The notes: generated from the sequence alone by a model not told the origin. A stretch of 64,000 nucleotides of DNA from Litorimonas sp963972195 (GCA_963972195.1 CAXATH010000005.1:153606-217605); one strand, 5' to 3'. Positions 1-6,872 are shown, counted from the first letter of the stretch. Program-made: numbers and translations.

Positions 1-61
1 CTTCGAAAGACTTGGCCAAAACCCAAATATGAGAAGCCTCGCAACCTGTACCAAATAATAG

Positions 62-86
62 CCTTCCCCTCGCGGGAGGGTTTTTT
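62..86 (+). terminator. Rho-independent terminator of a transcript entering from the left
   Basis: A CCCTC/GAGGG stem (67-71 with 76-80) with a GCGG loop is followed at once by six T (81-86). It would end a rightward gene lying mostly outside the window. Two short frames stop just before it (at 28-30 and 56-58), so the last codons of that gene may be in bases 1-58, but which frame is used cannot be decided here. Confidence 0.7.
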
Positions 87-454
87 ATACTTACTTCACC
101 CCCCTCGTCATTTCCTGACCAAGCGCTCTGCGTACCCCAAGGGACAATCGGGTTATCCATACGACTCCTTATTTGCCATAAGTAATTTTACGTTGGCTCT
201 CATCGGCGCGTTTTCGAAATTAACTAACCTCACACTCGCCGCCCCTTCACCGCATGGATTACCCGATCAAGTCGGGTAATGACAATTAGAGTGCGCCTCG
301 CCCACGCCTTTCGTCCAACTCGCCATCTCACCATCCGAACGACGCACCGCGAAGCGGGGTTAGTAAGGATGCAGCCGCAGTTTCTGAATTGTAAATCACC
401 CACGTATTTTCTCCCACTCGCAATCCAGTGCAGAGCCTTCTCACGGTTTCCATT
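87..454. other. Gene-free stretch with dispersed-repeat sequence
   Basis: No open frame here has a ribosome-binding site or a recognisable product. The longest frame on the minus strand (230-517) runs through the palindromic repeat at 258-280 and translates to the TRLDRVIH-like peptide that such repeats typically give in alphaproteobacteria, so it is treated as non-coding. Confidence 0.6.
252..283. repeat. Short dispersed palindrome (alphaproteobacterial type)
   Basis: A perfect 9-bp inverted repeat, ATTACCCGA (258-266) and TCGGGTAAT (272-280), encloses TCAAG, with flanking CATGG and GACAA. The arrangement of GGAT-palindrome-ATGAC resembles the very common intergenic palindromes of alphaproteobacteria. 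Only one copy is visible in this window, so its status as a family member rests on general knowledge. Confidence 0.6.
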
Positions 455-726
455 AAAAAAGGACAGCCCGCGGGGTCGGCCCCCTGCCGGAGACCGAATA
501 TAGATAACGTTTCGCAAAGGCCCGAGCCCCGCGGCAGCGATTGGAACCGGAACGGCCTCTTACATGGCTCCCACAGTCACGCCGGGACGAAGCCGTTTAC
601 AGCTCCTGGGCGCGGTAGGCAGGCTAACGCGTTCTCGGTGGCCCGGCACAGTCCGCCCGCGTCAACAGGCAGATGCTCAACCTCGCCGTCCCCCGAACCA
701 GTGATGACGTCTCACCTGTCCTGCGC
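455..726 (-). ncRNA. Candidate structured RNA of unknown family (about 265 nt)
   Basis: Read on the minus strand, this GC-rich stretch has no coding frame. Its ends can pair: GGACAG near 716-721 with CTGTCC at 461-466. The 3' arm is followed directly by six U (455-460), the form of a terminator or closing helix. Inside are two similar hairpins, each with GGA-GC at the base, a TGTAA-containing loop and GGC then TCC returning (roughly 587-608 and 553-576). I compared it from memory with RNase P RNA, tmRNA, 6S, SRP RNA and the cobalamin, TPP and guanidine-I riboswitches and saw no convincing match. No clear promoter is evident. The strand is inferred from the T-run alone. Confidence 0.35.
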
Positions 727-838
727 CCGAAGGAACAATTTTAAAGATAAGGGCAAATGGGGGAGTGAGGATCTATCTCTTGGAATTTTGATAACTGTCT
801 GAACGGATTTGGGTTTTTAGAGGGATAAACGTGGATCA

Positions 839-1010
839 TCTTCCCCCGTTTACGGGGTTTGAGCCAAAGCGACATGACATGTCGTGACGCGAATGACCTC
901 GCGAATGCGAGGGGATGGGGGGAGCATAATACGCCAGCGTCTGTAACGTGAGGCTCCCCCTCCGCCTATGCTTCGCTTTGGCACCTCCCCCGTAAACGGG
1001 GGAGGGGAGC
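839..1010. repeat. Palindrome-ended repeat element, copy 1
   Basis: The element is bounded by CCCCCGTTTACGGGG (about 843-857) and CCCCCGTAAACGGGGG (about 988-1003), each itself a palindrome. Inner flanks GCCAAAGCGA and TCGCTTTGGC extend the inverted repeat. A related element with the same ends and a similar core (GGGGGGAGC followed by TAATACGC) lies at 4728-4896. It has no ORF of its own and ends about 30 bp from the methyltransferase stop codon. It looks like a small non-autonomous (MITE-like) or REP-like element. Confidence 0.65.
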
Positions 1011-1037
1011 GTGGGGAGAGGGGTGAGGGGGTCTCAA

Positions 1038-1880
1038 TCACTGCCCCGTCGCAACAATCCCGTCAATTTCGTCCCAAAGGGACTGTTCCTTGCCAGCCGC
1101 CAACTCCGCCTCGAACCGCTTCTTGGCAATCCCGTAAAGGTAATCCTTATCCATATCGATGCCGATAAAGCGGCGCCCATGGCGCAGGGCCGCGACGCCG
1201 GTTGTCCCGCTGCCGCAGAACGGGTCAAGAATAAGGTCGCCTTTATGGGTGGAGGCGAGGACGATACGCTCCAATAGCGCTTCGGGCTTTTGCGTCGGGT
1301 GCCGCCCAAAGGATTTTTCGGATTTTTTTGTCAGGGGCAGATGCCAGACAGAGCGCATCTGTTTGTCCGGCTTTTTCATTTTATCTTCGGGCCAATCGCC
1401 GAACTTCATCGCCTCATAATTAAAAACATGTTTGTGTTTTTTGGCCGTCCGCGCCCAGACGAGCGTTTCGTGACTCGCCGTGAACATGCGGCAAGACAGG
1501 TTGGGCGAGGCGTTCGGCTTGAACCAGGCAATGTCGTTGAGGACATGCCAGCCCCCTTTTTGCAGCGCATAGCCACATTGGAAAATGGAATGATAGGTGC
1601 CGCTAATCCAGATTGTCCCGCCAGGACGAAGTTTGCGGTGACAGGCCGTAATCCAAGCCGTATGGAAATCAAAATCGGCTTCGGGACCTCGCGACTTATC
1701 CCAATCGCCCTTATTGACCGACACCATTCTACCACCTTGGCAAGTGAACCCGTCATTGGAGAGATTGTAGGGTGGGTCGGCGAAAATCATATCGACGCTT
1801 AGATCGGTGATCTTCTCCAAAACGTTGAGGCAATCGCCTTGGAGTAATGTGAAGCGAGGGTTTTCGGCCCCCGCCGCCAT
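1038..1880 (-). CDS. DpnA-type (M.DpnIIB-like) adenine-N6 DNA methyltransferase
   Basis: This 280-residue beta-class methyltransferase would transfer methyl from S-adenosylmethionine to adenine in DNA. Motif IV, DPPY, is at residues 35-38 and the SAM-binding DPFCGSGTTG is near 218, the order that defines the beta class. The segments GGRMVSVNKGDWDK, PNLSCRMFT and HPTQKPEALLERI match, as I recall it, DpnA, the second methyltransferase of the pneumococcal DpnII (GATC) system, which can act on single-stranded DNA. It is much closer to DpnA than to CcrM and lacks the CcrM C-terminal extension. It diverges from a DpnI-like nuclease across a repeat-filled intergenic region. No strong Shine-Dalgarno precedes the ATG. 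Family is confident; GATC specificity is inferred. Confidence 0.9.
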   Translation of the reverse strand: MAAGAENPRFTLLQGDCLNVLEKITDLSVDMIFADPPYNLSNDGFTCQGGRMVSVNKGDWDKSRGPEADFDFHTAWITACHRKLRPGGTIWISGTYHSIFQCGYALQKGGWHVLNDIAWFKPNASPNLSCRMFTASHETLVWARTAKKHKHVFNYEAMKFGDWPEDKMKKPDKQMRSVWHLPLTKKSEKSFGRHPTQKPEALLERIVLASTHKGDLILDPFCGSGTTGVAALRHGRRFIGIDMDKDYLYGIAKKRFEAELAAGKEQSLWDEIDGIVATGQ

Positions 1881-1949
1881 TAACTAAGTCGTCGGGTCAT
1901 AAGACCGCATAAATGCGATCTTTAGTTGTGTTTTGTCAAGTTGAGTTTT

Positions 1950-2072
1950 TTATTGCTAGGTGGAACCCCTCACCCGACCTTTGGCCACCCTCTCCCCATG
2001 GGAGAGGGGAATAGAACGCTCTCCTTCTCCCGTGGGGAGAAGGTGTCACGAAGTGACGGATGAGGGGCTGGA
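1950..2072. repeat. Dispersed palindromic repeat between the divergent DpnA and DpnI genes
   Basis: The outer arms CCCCTCACCCG and CGGATGAGGGG are inverted. Nested inside are CCTCTCCC/GGGAGAGG and CCTTCTCCC/GGGGAGAAGG palindromes and a CACGAAGTG motif. This composition is that of the abundant CCTCTCCC-type intergenic repeats of alphaproteobacteria. It fills most of the intergenic region, so it probably sits in or beside both promoters. It also provides the first ATG (2060) of the nuclease reading frame, which is therefore unlikely to be the real start. Confidence 0.6.
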
Positions 2073-2122
2073 ATTTCACGAATTTGATTGCCCTCTCGAC
2101 AAATCCAATTATCCCTAAGTTG

Positions 2123-2899
2123 ATGACAGGGGAGTTTGATTGGGAAATGCGCGAGGATGCGGCCGCCTTTACGAGCGGGTCGCAAAAGGCGCGTGTCTGG
2201 ACCGAAGGCTGGGTTCTACGCCAGATGTATTGCCCGTCCTGCGGGGAACGGCCCCTCACGGATTATACTAATAACAAACCCGTCGCCGATTTTTATTGTG
2301 GCCTCTGTTCCGAAGATTACGAATTGAAATCAACCAAGGGGAAATTCGGGAAAAAGATTACCGATGGCGCTTATGCCACCATGATGGCACGCCTCCAGAG
2401 TGAAACGGTGCCCAGCCTTATGCTCTTGCGATACACGATGGCCGATAAAATGGTGCAAGACCTGTCGGTTATTCCGAAACAGTTTTTCGTTACCGATTTA
2501 ATTGAACAGCGTAAGCCTCTAGCGGCCACCGCGCGACGCGCCGGATGGGTCGGCTGCAATATCCTGATAGACAAAGTTCCGAAAGCGGGGCGAATTTCAT
2601 TGGTCGAAAACCGTGTGCCGCAACCCAAAGATCGCGTTTTGGACAAATGGGCCAAGACGCGTTTCCTCCGTGGAAAGACTTTGGATAAAAAGGGGTGGGT
2701 TCTGGACGTTCTCAATTGTGTCGAGCATATCGGGCAGACGGATTTTACGCTGGCCGATGTTTATAAATTCGAGAATTATCTGAGCGAGTTGCATCCCGAA
2801 AACAACAATGTGAAACCGAAGATACGGCAGCAATTGCAAGTGTTGCGGGATGCGGGGATTTTGGAGTTTGTTAGGCGCGGAGAGTATCGCTTATCCTAA
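2123..2899 (+). CDS. DpnI-type methyl-directed restriction endonuclease
   Basis: The product (258 residues from the ATG at 2123) closely resembles pneumococcal DpnI, which cuts GATC only when the adenine is methylated. A PD-(D/E)XK core is seen as D56 in PVADFYC and E67-x-K69 in YELKS. Paired cysteines C37/C40 and C59/C62 would bind zinc. RKPLATARRAGW-like and IRQQLQVLRD segments are hallmark DpnI sequence, the latter in the C-terminal winged-helix domain that also reads methylated DNA. The frame opens at 2060 inside a repeat; the ATG at 2123 gives an N terminus of DpnI length and is preferred, although its Shine-Dalgarno is weak. The gene diverges from a DpnA-type methyltransferase, an odd partner for a nuclease that attacks methylated sites. 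Confidence 0.93.
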   Translation: MTGEFDWEMREDAAAFTSGSQKARVWTEGWVLRQMYCPSCGERPLTDYTNNKPVADFYCGLCSEDYELKSTKGKFGKKITDGAYATMMARLQSETVPSLMLLRYTMADKMVQDLSVIPKQFFVTDLIEQRKPLAATARRAGWVGCNILIDKVPKAGRISLVENRVPQPKDRVLDKWAKTRFLRGKTLDKKGWVLDVLNCVEHIGQTDFTLADVYKFENYLSELHPENNNVKPKIRQQLQVLRDAGILEFVRRGEYRLS

Positions 2900-3055
2900 A
2901 AATTCGTTGCAATCATGATTTTCAAAGAACATTAAATCATTTTCTTGTGGAACATTGCAAGAGTATGTAGATACGCCCTCTTCGGCTGTTATCCACAATA
3001 CATTCACATACTTATGTTCAGTTCCATTCAAAATTAGTCGGCAGACAATGGACAT
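2891..3055 (-). CDS. Small hypothetical protein (54 residues)
   Basis: A short frame on the minus strand starts at an ATG (3053-3055) preceded by a strong GGGAGGA Shine-Dalgarno six bases upstream and ends with TAA at 2891-2893. The peptide begins MSIVCRLILNGTEHKY, has three cysteines and many acidic and asparagine residues, and shows no signal peptide or membrane segment. Its stop overlaps the DpnI-type gene convergently by nine bases. Its AT-rich composition matches the neighbouring XRE/ImmA pair rather than the core genome. I recognise no family. The ribosome-binding site is the main evidence that it is translated. Confidence 0.42.
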   Translation of the reverse strand: MSIVCRLILNGTEHKYVNVLWITAEEGVSTYSCNVPQENDLMFFENHDCNEFLG

Positions 3056-3183
3056 ATAGTCCTCCCAATTAACATGAGTCAGTTGAAATTATCTGTCTTA
3101 TTACCTAATAGCGTGGTGCCAGCCTGCTTTGGTTAAGACAGTCGCCTTATCGGTGACTCGTTTTCCGATGCAGCTAAGATGGG

Positions 3184-3759
3184 TCAGAGCAATTGTTCTG
3201 GCCCATTTTGCTTTAAATTCTTTCTGTAATCCCTAATTCTGTATGTTGCGGTAGATTTGCTTACTCCAAATACCTTGGTCGCTTCCGAGGGAGACATGGA
3301 CGGACAAATTAACTCAAAAGGCATCAAAAGAGCGGCTGCGAACCGATTTGCTTGTGCTTCGCTTTGACAATATGGCTTATCAGGGTGTTTGCTAAGTAAT
3401 GCCATAACTGGTGTTTGACCTGCATGGAGAAATGCATGGCCGAGTTCATGGGCGACTGTGAAGCGATCCCTGAAGAAGCCACTACAAGCCCCCTCGTAAA
3501 CTGATTTTTTCAAAAAGATGGTTTTACCGTCAATTGATGTACATCCTTCGTAACCACTGGCCTCATCATTTTCTACGATTTCTAATTGTATGGCGTCAGA
3601 GCTATTGTAAAGTATCTGTTCTAATGTTGCCATTACTGGGAAATATTTAGTACTGTCAAAGCCGTAAGCTTTTCGCATGAGCCATGCATCACGGTCTATG
3701 CTTTCCCAAGAACGAGGCTTTACTAGAAAATTGTTATGATCGAAATTCATTTCTCGCAA
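3184..3759 (-). CDS. ImmA/IrrE-family zinc metallopeptidase
   Basis: The HELGH zinc-protease motif at residues 104-108, followed by AFLH, and the 191-residue length identify the ImmA/IrrE family. Members of this family cleave or otherwise relieve XRE-type repressors, as ImmA does for ImmR in ICEBs1 and IrrE for DdrO in Deinococcus. The C terminus carries a short segment (EATKVFGVSKSTATYRIR) resembling a small helix-turn-helix. The start overlaps the end of the upstream XRE gene by 13 bases, so the two are translated as one operon, and the likely substrate is that regulator (inference). Base composition is clearly more AT-rich than the flanking housekeeping genes, which suggests horizontal acquisition. 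Confidence 0.88.
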   Translation of the reverse strand: MREMNFDHNNFLVKPRSWESIDRDAWLMRKAYGFDSTKYFPVMATLEQILYNSSDAIQLEIVENDEASGYEGCTSIDGKTIFLKKSVYEGACSGFFRDRFTVAHELGHAFLHAGQTPVMALLSKHPDKPYCQSEAQANRFAAALLMPFELICPSMSPSEATKVFGVSKSTATYRIRDYRKNLKQNGPEQLL

Positions 3760-4112
3760 CCTTTGTATTCGTTTAGGAACAAAGTTTTAAGTTCTTGAAG
3801 TTTTGTATCTGAAATTTTTGGTAACTGACGAGCAAACATTGCTACAGTTTCTTGTTGAATACCCGTCGATGTTGAAATCGAAAATTCATTTCTTGCAAGC
3901 GCATACTCTTTTAACAAGTCTTCAGCGCTTTCTTCAGTAAGCGAATAGGCCTCTAGAATTTTAGAATCAAATCCAGAAGGCGGCTCTTTTCTTCCATGTT
4001 CAACATTTGAAATAAATGCGGTCGAAACGCCGAGTTTCCGACTCATATCTAAAATTCTTTCACCTCTATCGATTCTAAGGTTACGGAGTTCTCTACCAAA
4101 TCTAGTTATCAT
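3747..4112 (-). CDS. XRE-family helix-turn-helix regulator paired with ImmA/IrrE
   Basis: This 121-residue protein begins with a Cro/CI-type helix-turn-helix (GRELRNLRIDRGERILDMSRK then GVSTAFISNVEHGRKEPP, residues 5-46). The remaining 75 residues are a helical tail of the kind used for dimerisation. It is the first gene of a two-gene leftward operon with the ImmA/IrrE peptidase. Two inverted copies of an ACCTNNAGGT-type site lie 30-85 bp upstream of the start codon and are the probable autoregulatory operators. Together the pair looks like a stress- or damage-responsive switch from a mobile element, although no integrase or conjugation gene is present. Confidence 0.87.
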   Translation of the reverse strand: MITRFGRELRNLRIDRGERILDMSRKLGVSTAFISNVEHGRKEPPSGFDSKILEAYSLTEESAEDLLKEYALARNEFSISTSTGIQQETVAMFARQLPKISDTKLQELKTLFLNEYKGCEK

Positions 4113-4140
4113 AACTTCCTATTACCCCATATGTAGTGTT

Positions 4141-4197
4141 ACCTGTAGGTATAATGATTCTTTAAACGCAGGCAAGCAAAAAATTATACCTACAGGA
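4141..4197 (-). promoter_or_regulatory. Probable XRE operator pair (perfect 14-bp inverted repeat)
   Basis: CCTGTAGGTATAAT (4142-4155) and its exact reverse complement ATTATACCTACAGG (4183-4196) face each other across 27 bases. Each arm contains a smaller near-palindrome, ACCTGTAGGT and ACCTACAGGA. The centre-to-centre distance is about 41 bp, close to four helical turns, so two dimers could sit on one DNA face. The site lies just upstream of the XRE gene start at 4112 and is likely its own operator. Confidence 0.7.
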
Positions 4198-4330
4198 ATA
4201 AATTCAGCATGCGTTGAAAGTTGTCTTATTTTTTAAACGTTTAATATAAATAGAATCTAGCCTCACTCGGAACCCCACACCCCCTAAAATCATTCTATCT
4301 TTCCCCACCTTCGATTGACGGAGAGAGAGT

Positions 4331-4717
4331 ATGATCAAGACACCCACCACCCAACTCCAATTTAAAGACGGTATTGCCTTTATGTCCGTGACCGGGAAGG
4401 TTTCCGAGGCGGATATGGCGGCGGCGCTGGACTGGCTGCAATCGCAGGCCGAGCAGCAGGCGGAGTTCAATCTGTGCATAGAGATGGAAAAGCTGGAGTT
4501 TCCGAGCCTCGGCGCCTTCAAGGAAGAATTTGGCCGTCTGGGCGAAGTTTTCAAAATGGCAAAATCCATGAAGAAATGCGCGCTGATCTCGCAAAGCGGG
4601 TTTGTCCGCACCTTTGCCAAGGTCGAAGGCGCGCTCTGGCCGGCTCTGGAAATTCATGTTTATGAGCCTGAAGAGCGGGCCGAGGCCGTGGCGTGGTTAA
4701 AGATGGGATTGGGATAG
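4331..4717 (+). CDS. SpoIIAA/STAS-like domain protein
   Basis: The 128-residue protein has the alternating strand-helix pattern of the SpoIIAA-like (STAS-related) fold seen in small soluble alphaproteobacterial proteins. It has no signal peptide or membrane segment. A GGAGAGAGAG Shine-Dalgarno sits just before the ATG. It is a single-gene unit: the XRE operator lies to the left and a repeat element begins about 10 bases after the stop. The biochemical role is unknown; proteins of this fold bind lipids or act in partner-switching, but nothing here decides that. Confidence 0.6.
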   Translation: MIKTPTTQLQFKDGIAFMSVTGKVSEADMAAALDWLQSQAEQQAEFNLCIEMEKLEFPSLGAFKEEFGRLGEVFKMAKSMKKCALISQSGFVRTFAKVEGALWPALEIHVYEPEERAEAVAWLKMGLG

Positions 4718-4727
4718 GGGTGTAATT

Positions 4728-4896
4728 TCCTCCCCCCGTTTACGGGTTTGAACCAAAGAAGGGTTGATAACCCTTCAACGTGAAAGGGTGGGCCGCGACT
4801 GCGGCTCGGAGGGGGGAGCTACATAAAATGGAGGTTGGCGTAATACGCTCCCCCCATCCCCGCTTTGCGGGACTTCCCCCGTAAACGGGGGAAGGA
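4728..4896. repeat. Palindrome-ended repeat element, copy 2
   Basis: This copy starts with CCCCCCGTTTACGGG and ends with CCCCCGTAAACGGGGG, with a GGGGGGAGC core and a TAATACGC motif shared with the copy at 839-1010. An inner AAGGGTTGATAACCCTT hairpin (4766-4782) is specific to this copy. The two copies are alike at the ends and core but differ in the middle. No ORF is supported. Confidence 0.65.
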
Positions 4897-4908
4897 GTTT
4901 TGATCAAT

Positions 4909-4934
4909 AAAAAAGGCGGCCCGAAAGCCGCCTT
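4909..4934 (-). terminator. Rho-independent terminator (distal) after groEL
   Basis: The stem GGCGGC/GCCGCC (4915-4920 with 4927-4932) is followed on the minus strand by six T (4909-4914). It is oriented to stop leftward transcripts from groESL, 290 bp past the groEL stop, as a second terminator behind the one at 5059-5086. Confidence 0.7.
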
Positions 4935-5222
4935 CATAATATTTCGCAAGACTAAAAAGTCGGCGAGGGATGCAACACTTAGACAATTTTGCTTTGGCAA
5001 AATTTCCAAGAAACTTCGGAGCGCAATTTTATTGCGCTCGTGTTGGGCGCATTTGCGTAAAAAAGGGCCACCTTTTCAGGTGACCCTCGAAATACTCGGA
5101 CTGAGAGATCAGCGAGTGAGGCGAACGCTTTGGCAAATTTGCTTTGGGCAAATTTCCAAAGAAGTTCGGGAGGGCGGCTTTGCCGCCCTAATTTAATCCG
5201 CAGAGCGGATTAAATCCCTCAC
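4935..5222. repeat. Tandem, diverged duplication of a terminator-containing unit downstream of groEL
   Basis: Two units of about 150 bp (about 4909-5058 and 5059-5200) share the same order: A6, a hairpin, a GACT-AGTC-like small palindrome with GCGAG, then TTTGCTTTGG-CAAA-TTTCCAA-GAA-TTCGG, then a terminal hairpin (GAGCGCAAT/ATTGCGCTC in one, GGGCGGC/GCCGCCC in the other). No protein frame is credible. It looks like a duplicated groEL 3' region. Confidence 0.55.
5059..5086 (-). terminator. Rho-independent terminator (proximal) after groEL
   Basis: GGGCCACC (5065-5072) pairs with GGTGACCC (5079-5086) apart from one mismatch, and six T follow on the minus strand (5059-5064). It is placed about 140 bp after the groEL stop codon in the direction of transcription. 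Confidence 0.7.
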
Positions 5223-6872
5223 TTACATCATACCTCCCATGCCGCCCATTCCGCCCATGCCGCCCATATCAGGCATGCCGCCGCCGCTGTCTTTTTGCGG
5301 AGCTTCGCAGATGGCGGCTTCTGTGGTCAGGATGAGACCTGCGACAGAGGCTGCGTCGAGAAGCGCTGTGCGGACGACTTTAACAGGGTCGATGATGCCG
5401 GCTTTGACCATATCGACATATTTGTCGTTCTGGGCGTCATAGCCGTAATTGGCTTTGTTTTCGGCAATGATGTTACCGGCAACAACGGCGCCTTCGACGC
5501 CTGCATTGTCTGCGATTTGGCGCAGCGGGTATTGCAGAGCGGCTTTGACGATTTCGATACCGGCTTGCTCGTCATCATTGAGGCCTTCGACATCGATGAA
5601 GCGAGAGGCACGCAAGAGTGCGGTTCCGCCCCCTGGGACGATGCCTTCTTCAACAGCGGCGCGAGTAGCGTTCAGCGCGTCATCGACGCGGTCTTTACGC
5701 TCTTTCACTTCGATTTCGGTAGAGCCGCCGACTTTGATCACAGCCACACCGCCGGCGAGTTTCGCCAAACGCTCTTGCAGCTTTTCTTTGTCGTAATCGG
5801 AAGACGTCGCTTCAGCTTGCGCGCGGATTTGCTCGACGCGGGCTGTGATGTCTTTTTTCTTGCCGGCCCCATCAACGATCGTTGTATCGTCTTTGGTGAT
5901 GTGGACGTGCTTGGCTGTACCGAGGTCTTTCAGTGTGACGTTTTCGAGCTTGATGCCGAGATCGTCAGAGATCACTGTACCGCCGGAAAGGATCGCGATG
6001 TCTTGCAACATGGCTTTACGGCGATCACCGAAACCAGGTGCTTTGACAGCGGCGATTTTCAATCCACCGCGTAGTTTGTTGACCACGAGCGTTGCAAGAG
6101 CTTCGCCTTCGATATCTTCCGCGATGATCATCAGAGGCTTGCCGGTTTGGACAACGGCTTCGAGGATTGGAAGCATAGGCTGAAGCGATGTCAGCTTGCC
6201 TTCGCAAAGCAGAATGTACGGATCGTCCAGCTCGGCTTTCATCTTTTCGGAATCGGTGATGAAGTAAGGGGACAGGTAACCGCGGTCAAACTGCATACCT
6301 TCCACAACGTCGAGTTCTGTTTCGGCTGTTTTGCCTTCTTCGACCGTGATGACGCCTTCATTGCCCACTTTGGACATAGCTTCGGCAATCATTTCGCCGA
6401 TAGAGGCTTCGCCATTGGCAGAAATTGTGCCGACCTGAGCGATTTCCTCGGATTTCGAGATTTTCTTGGCTTTGGCAAGCAGGTCTTTTGCGATTTCGCT
6501 AGAGGCTTTGTCGATCCCGCGTTTCAGATCCATCGGGTTCATACCGGCGGCAACGCGCTTCAGACCTTCGCGAACGATGGCTTGTGCCAGAACGGTCGCT
6601 GTGGTGGTGCCGTCACCGGCCTTGTCGTTTGTCTTGGAAGACACTTCACGGAGCATCATCGCGCCGAGGTTCTGGAACTTGTCGTCCAGCTCGATTTCTT
6701 TCGCAACGGAAACGCCGTCTTTGGTTGTGCGAGGCGCACCGAAAGATTTTTCGATAACAACGTTACGACCTTTTGGGCCGAGGGTGACTTTTACTGCATT
6801 GGCGAGAATATCTACGCCTTCCAGCATTTTGGCTCGTGCTTCCGAACCGAATTTGACGTCTTTAGCCGCCAT
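5223..6872 (-). CDS. groEL: Chaperonin GroEL (60 kDa)
   Basis: The full-length 549-residue product begins MAAKDVKFGSEAR and ends in the typical GGM-rich tail (GGMGGMGGMGGMM). It assembles as a double ring that folds proteins in the cytoplasm with ATP and the GroES lid. The ATP-binding signature GDGTTTATVLAQ and the segment AAVEEGIVPGGGTAL are intact. It is the second gene of the groES-groEL operon, 54 bases after groES, with a clear AGGAG ribosome-binding site. Transcription should be controlled through the CIRCE operator and heat-shock promoter upstream of groES. The two stacked terminators downstream are unusual. Confidence 0.99.
   Translation of the reverse strand: MAAKDVKFGSEARAKMLEGVDILANAVKVTLGPKGRNVVIEKSFGAPRTTKDGVSVAKEIELDDKFQNLGAMMLREVSSKTNDKAGDGTTTATVLAQAIVREGLKRVAAGMNPMDLKRGIDKASSEIAKDLLAKAKKISKSEEIAQVGTISANGEASIGEMIAEAMSKVGNEGVITVEEGKTAETELDVVEGMQFDRGYLSPYFITDSEKMKAELDDPYILLCEGKLTSLQPMLPILEAVVQTGKPLMIIAEDIEGEALATLVVNKLRGGLKIAAVKAPGFGDRRKAMLQDIAILSGGTVISDDLGIKLENVTLKDLGTAKHVHITKDDTTIVDGAGKKKDITARVEQIRAQAEATSSDYDKEKLQERLAKLAGGVAVIKVGGSTEIEVKERKDRVDDALNATRAAVEEGIVPGGGTALLRASRFIDVEGLNDDEQAGIEIVKAALQYPLRQIADNAGVEGAVVAGNIIAENKANYGYDAQNDKYVDMVKAGIIDPVKVVRTALLDAASVAGLILTTEAAICEAPQKDSGGGMPDMGGMGGMGGMGGMM

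Noticed and set aside
230..517. 95-codon minus-strand frame
   Set aside because: It runs through a dispersed palindrome and yields the TRLDRVIH-type peptide typical of such repeats.
455..726. tmRNA, 6S RNA, RNase P RNA or cobalamin riboswitch
   Set aside because: No tag reading frame (ANDN-like), no T-arm with CCA, no GAGGAAAGTCC block and no complete set of B12 riboswitch boxes; only a partial GCCGGAGACC resemblance to the B12 box was seen.
1038..1880. CcrM (GANTC) identity for the methyltransferase
   Set aside because: Sequence blocks match DpnA rather than CcrM and the CcrM-type C-terminal extension is absent.
2060..2122. Extended N terminus of the DpnI-type nuclease
   Set aside because: The codons lie in a palindromic repeat and would add residues not found in DpnI.
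3184..3207. Terminator at the 3' end of the ImmA/IrrE gene
   Set aside because: A GGGTCAGA/TCTGGCCC hairpin overlaps the stop codon, but no T-run follows on the minus strand.
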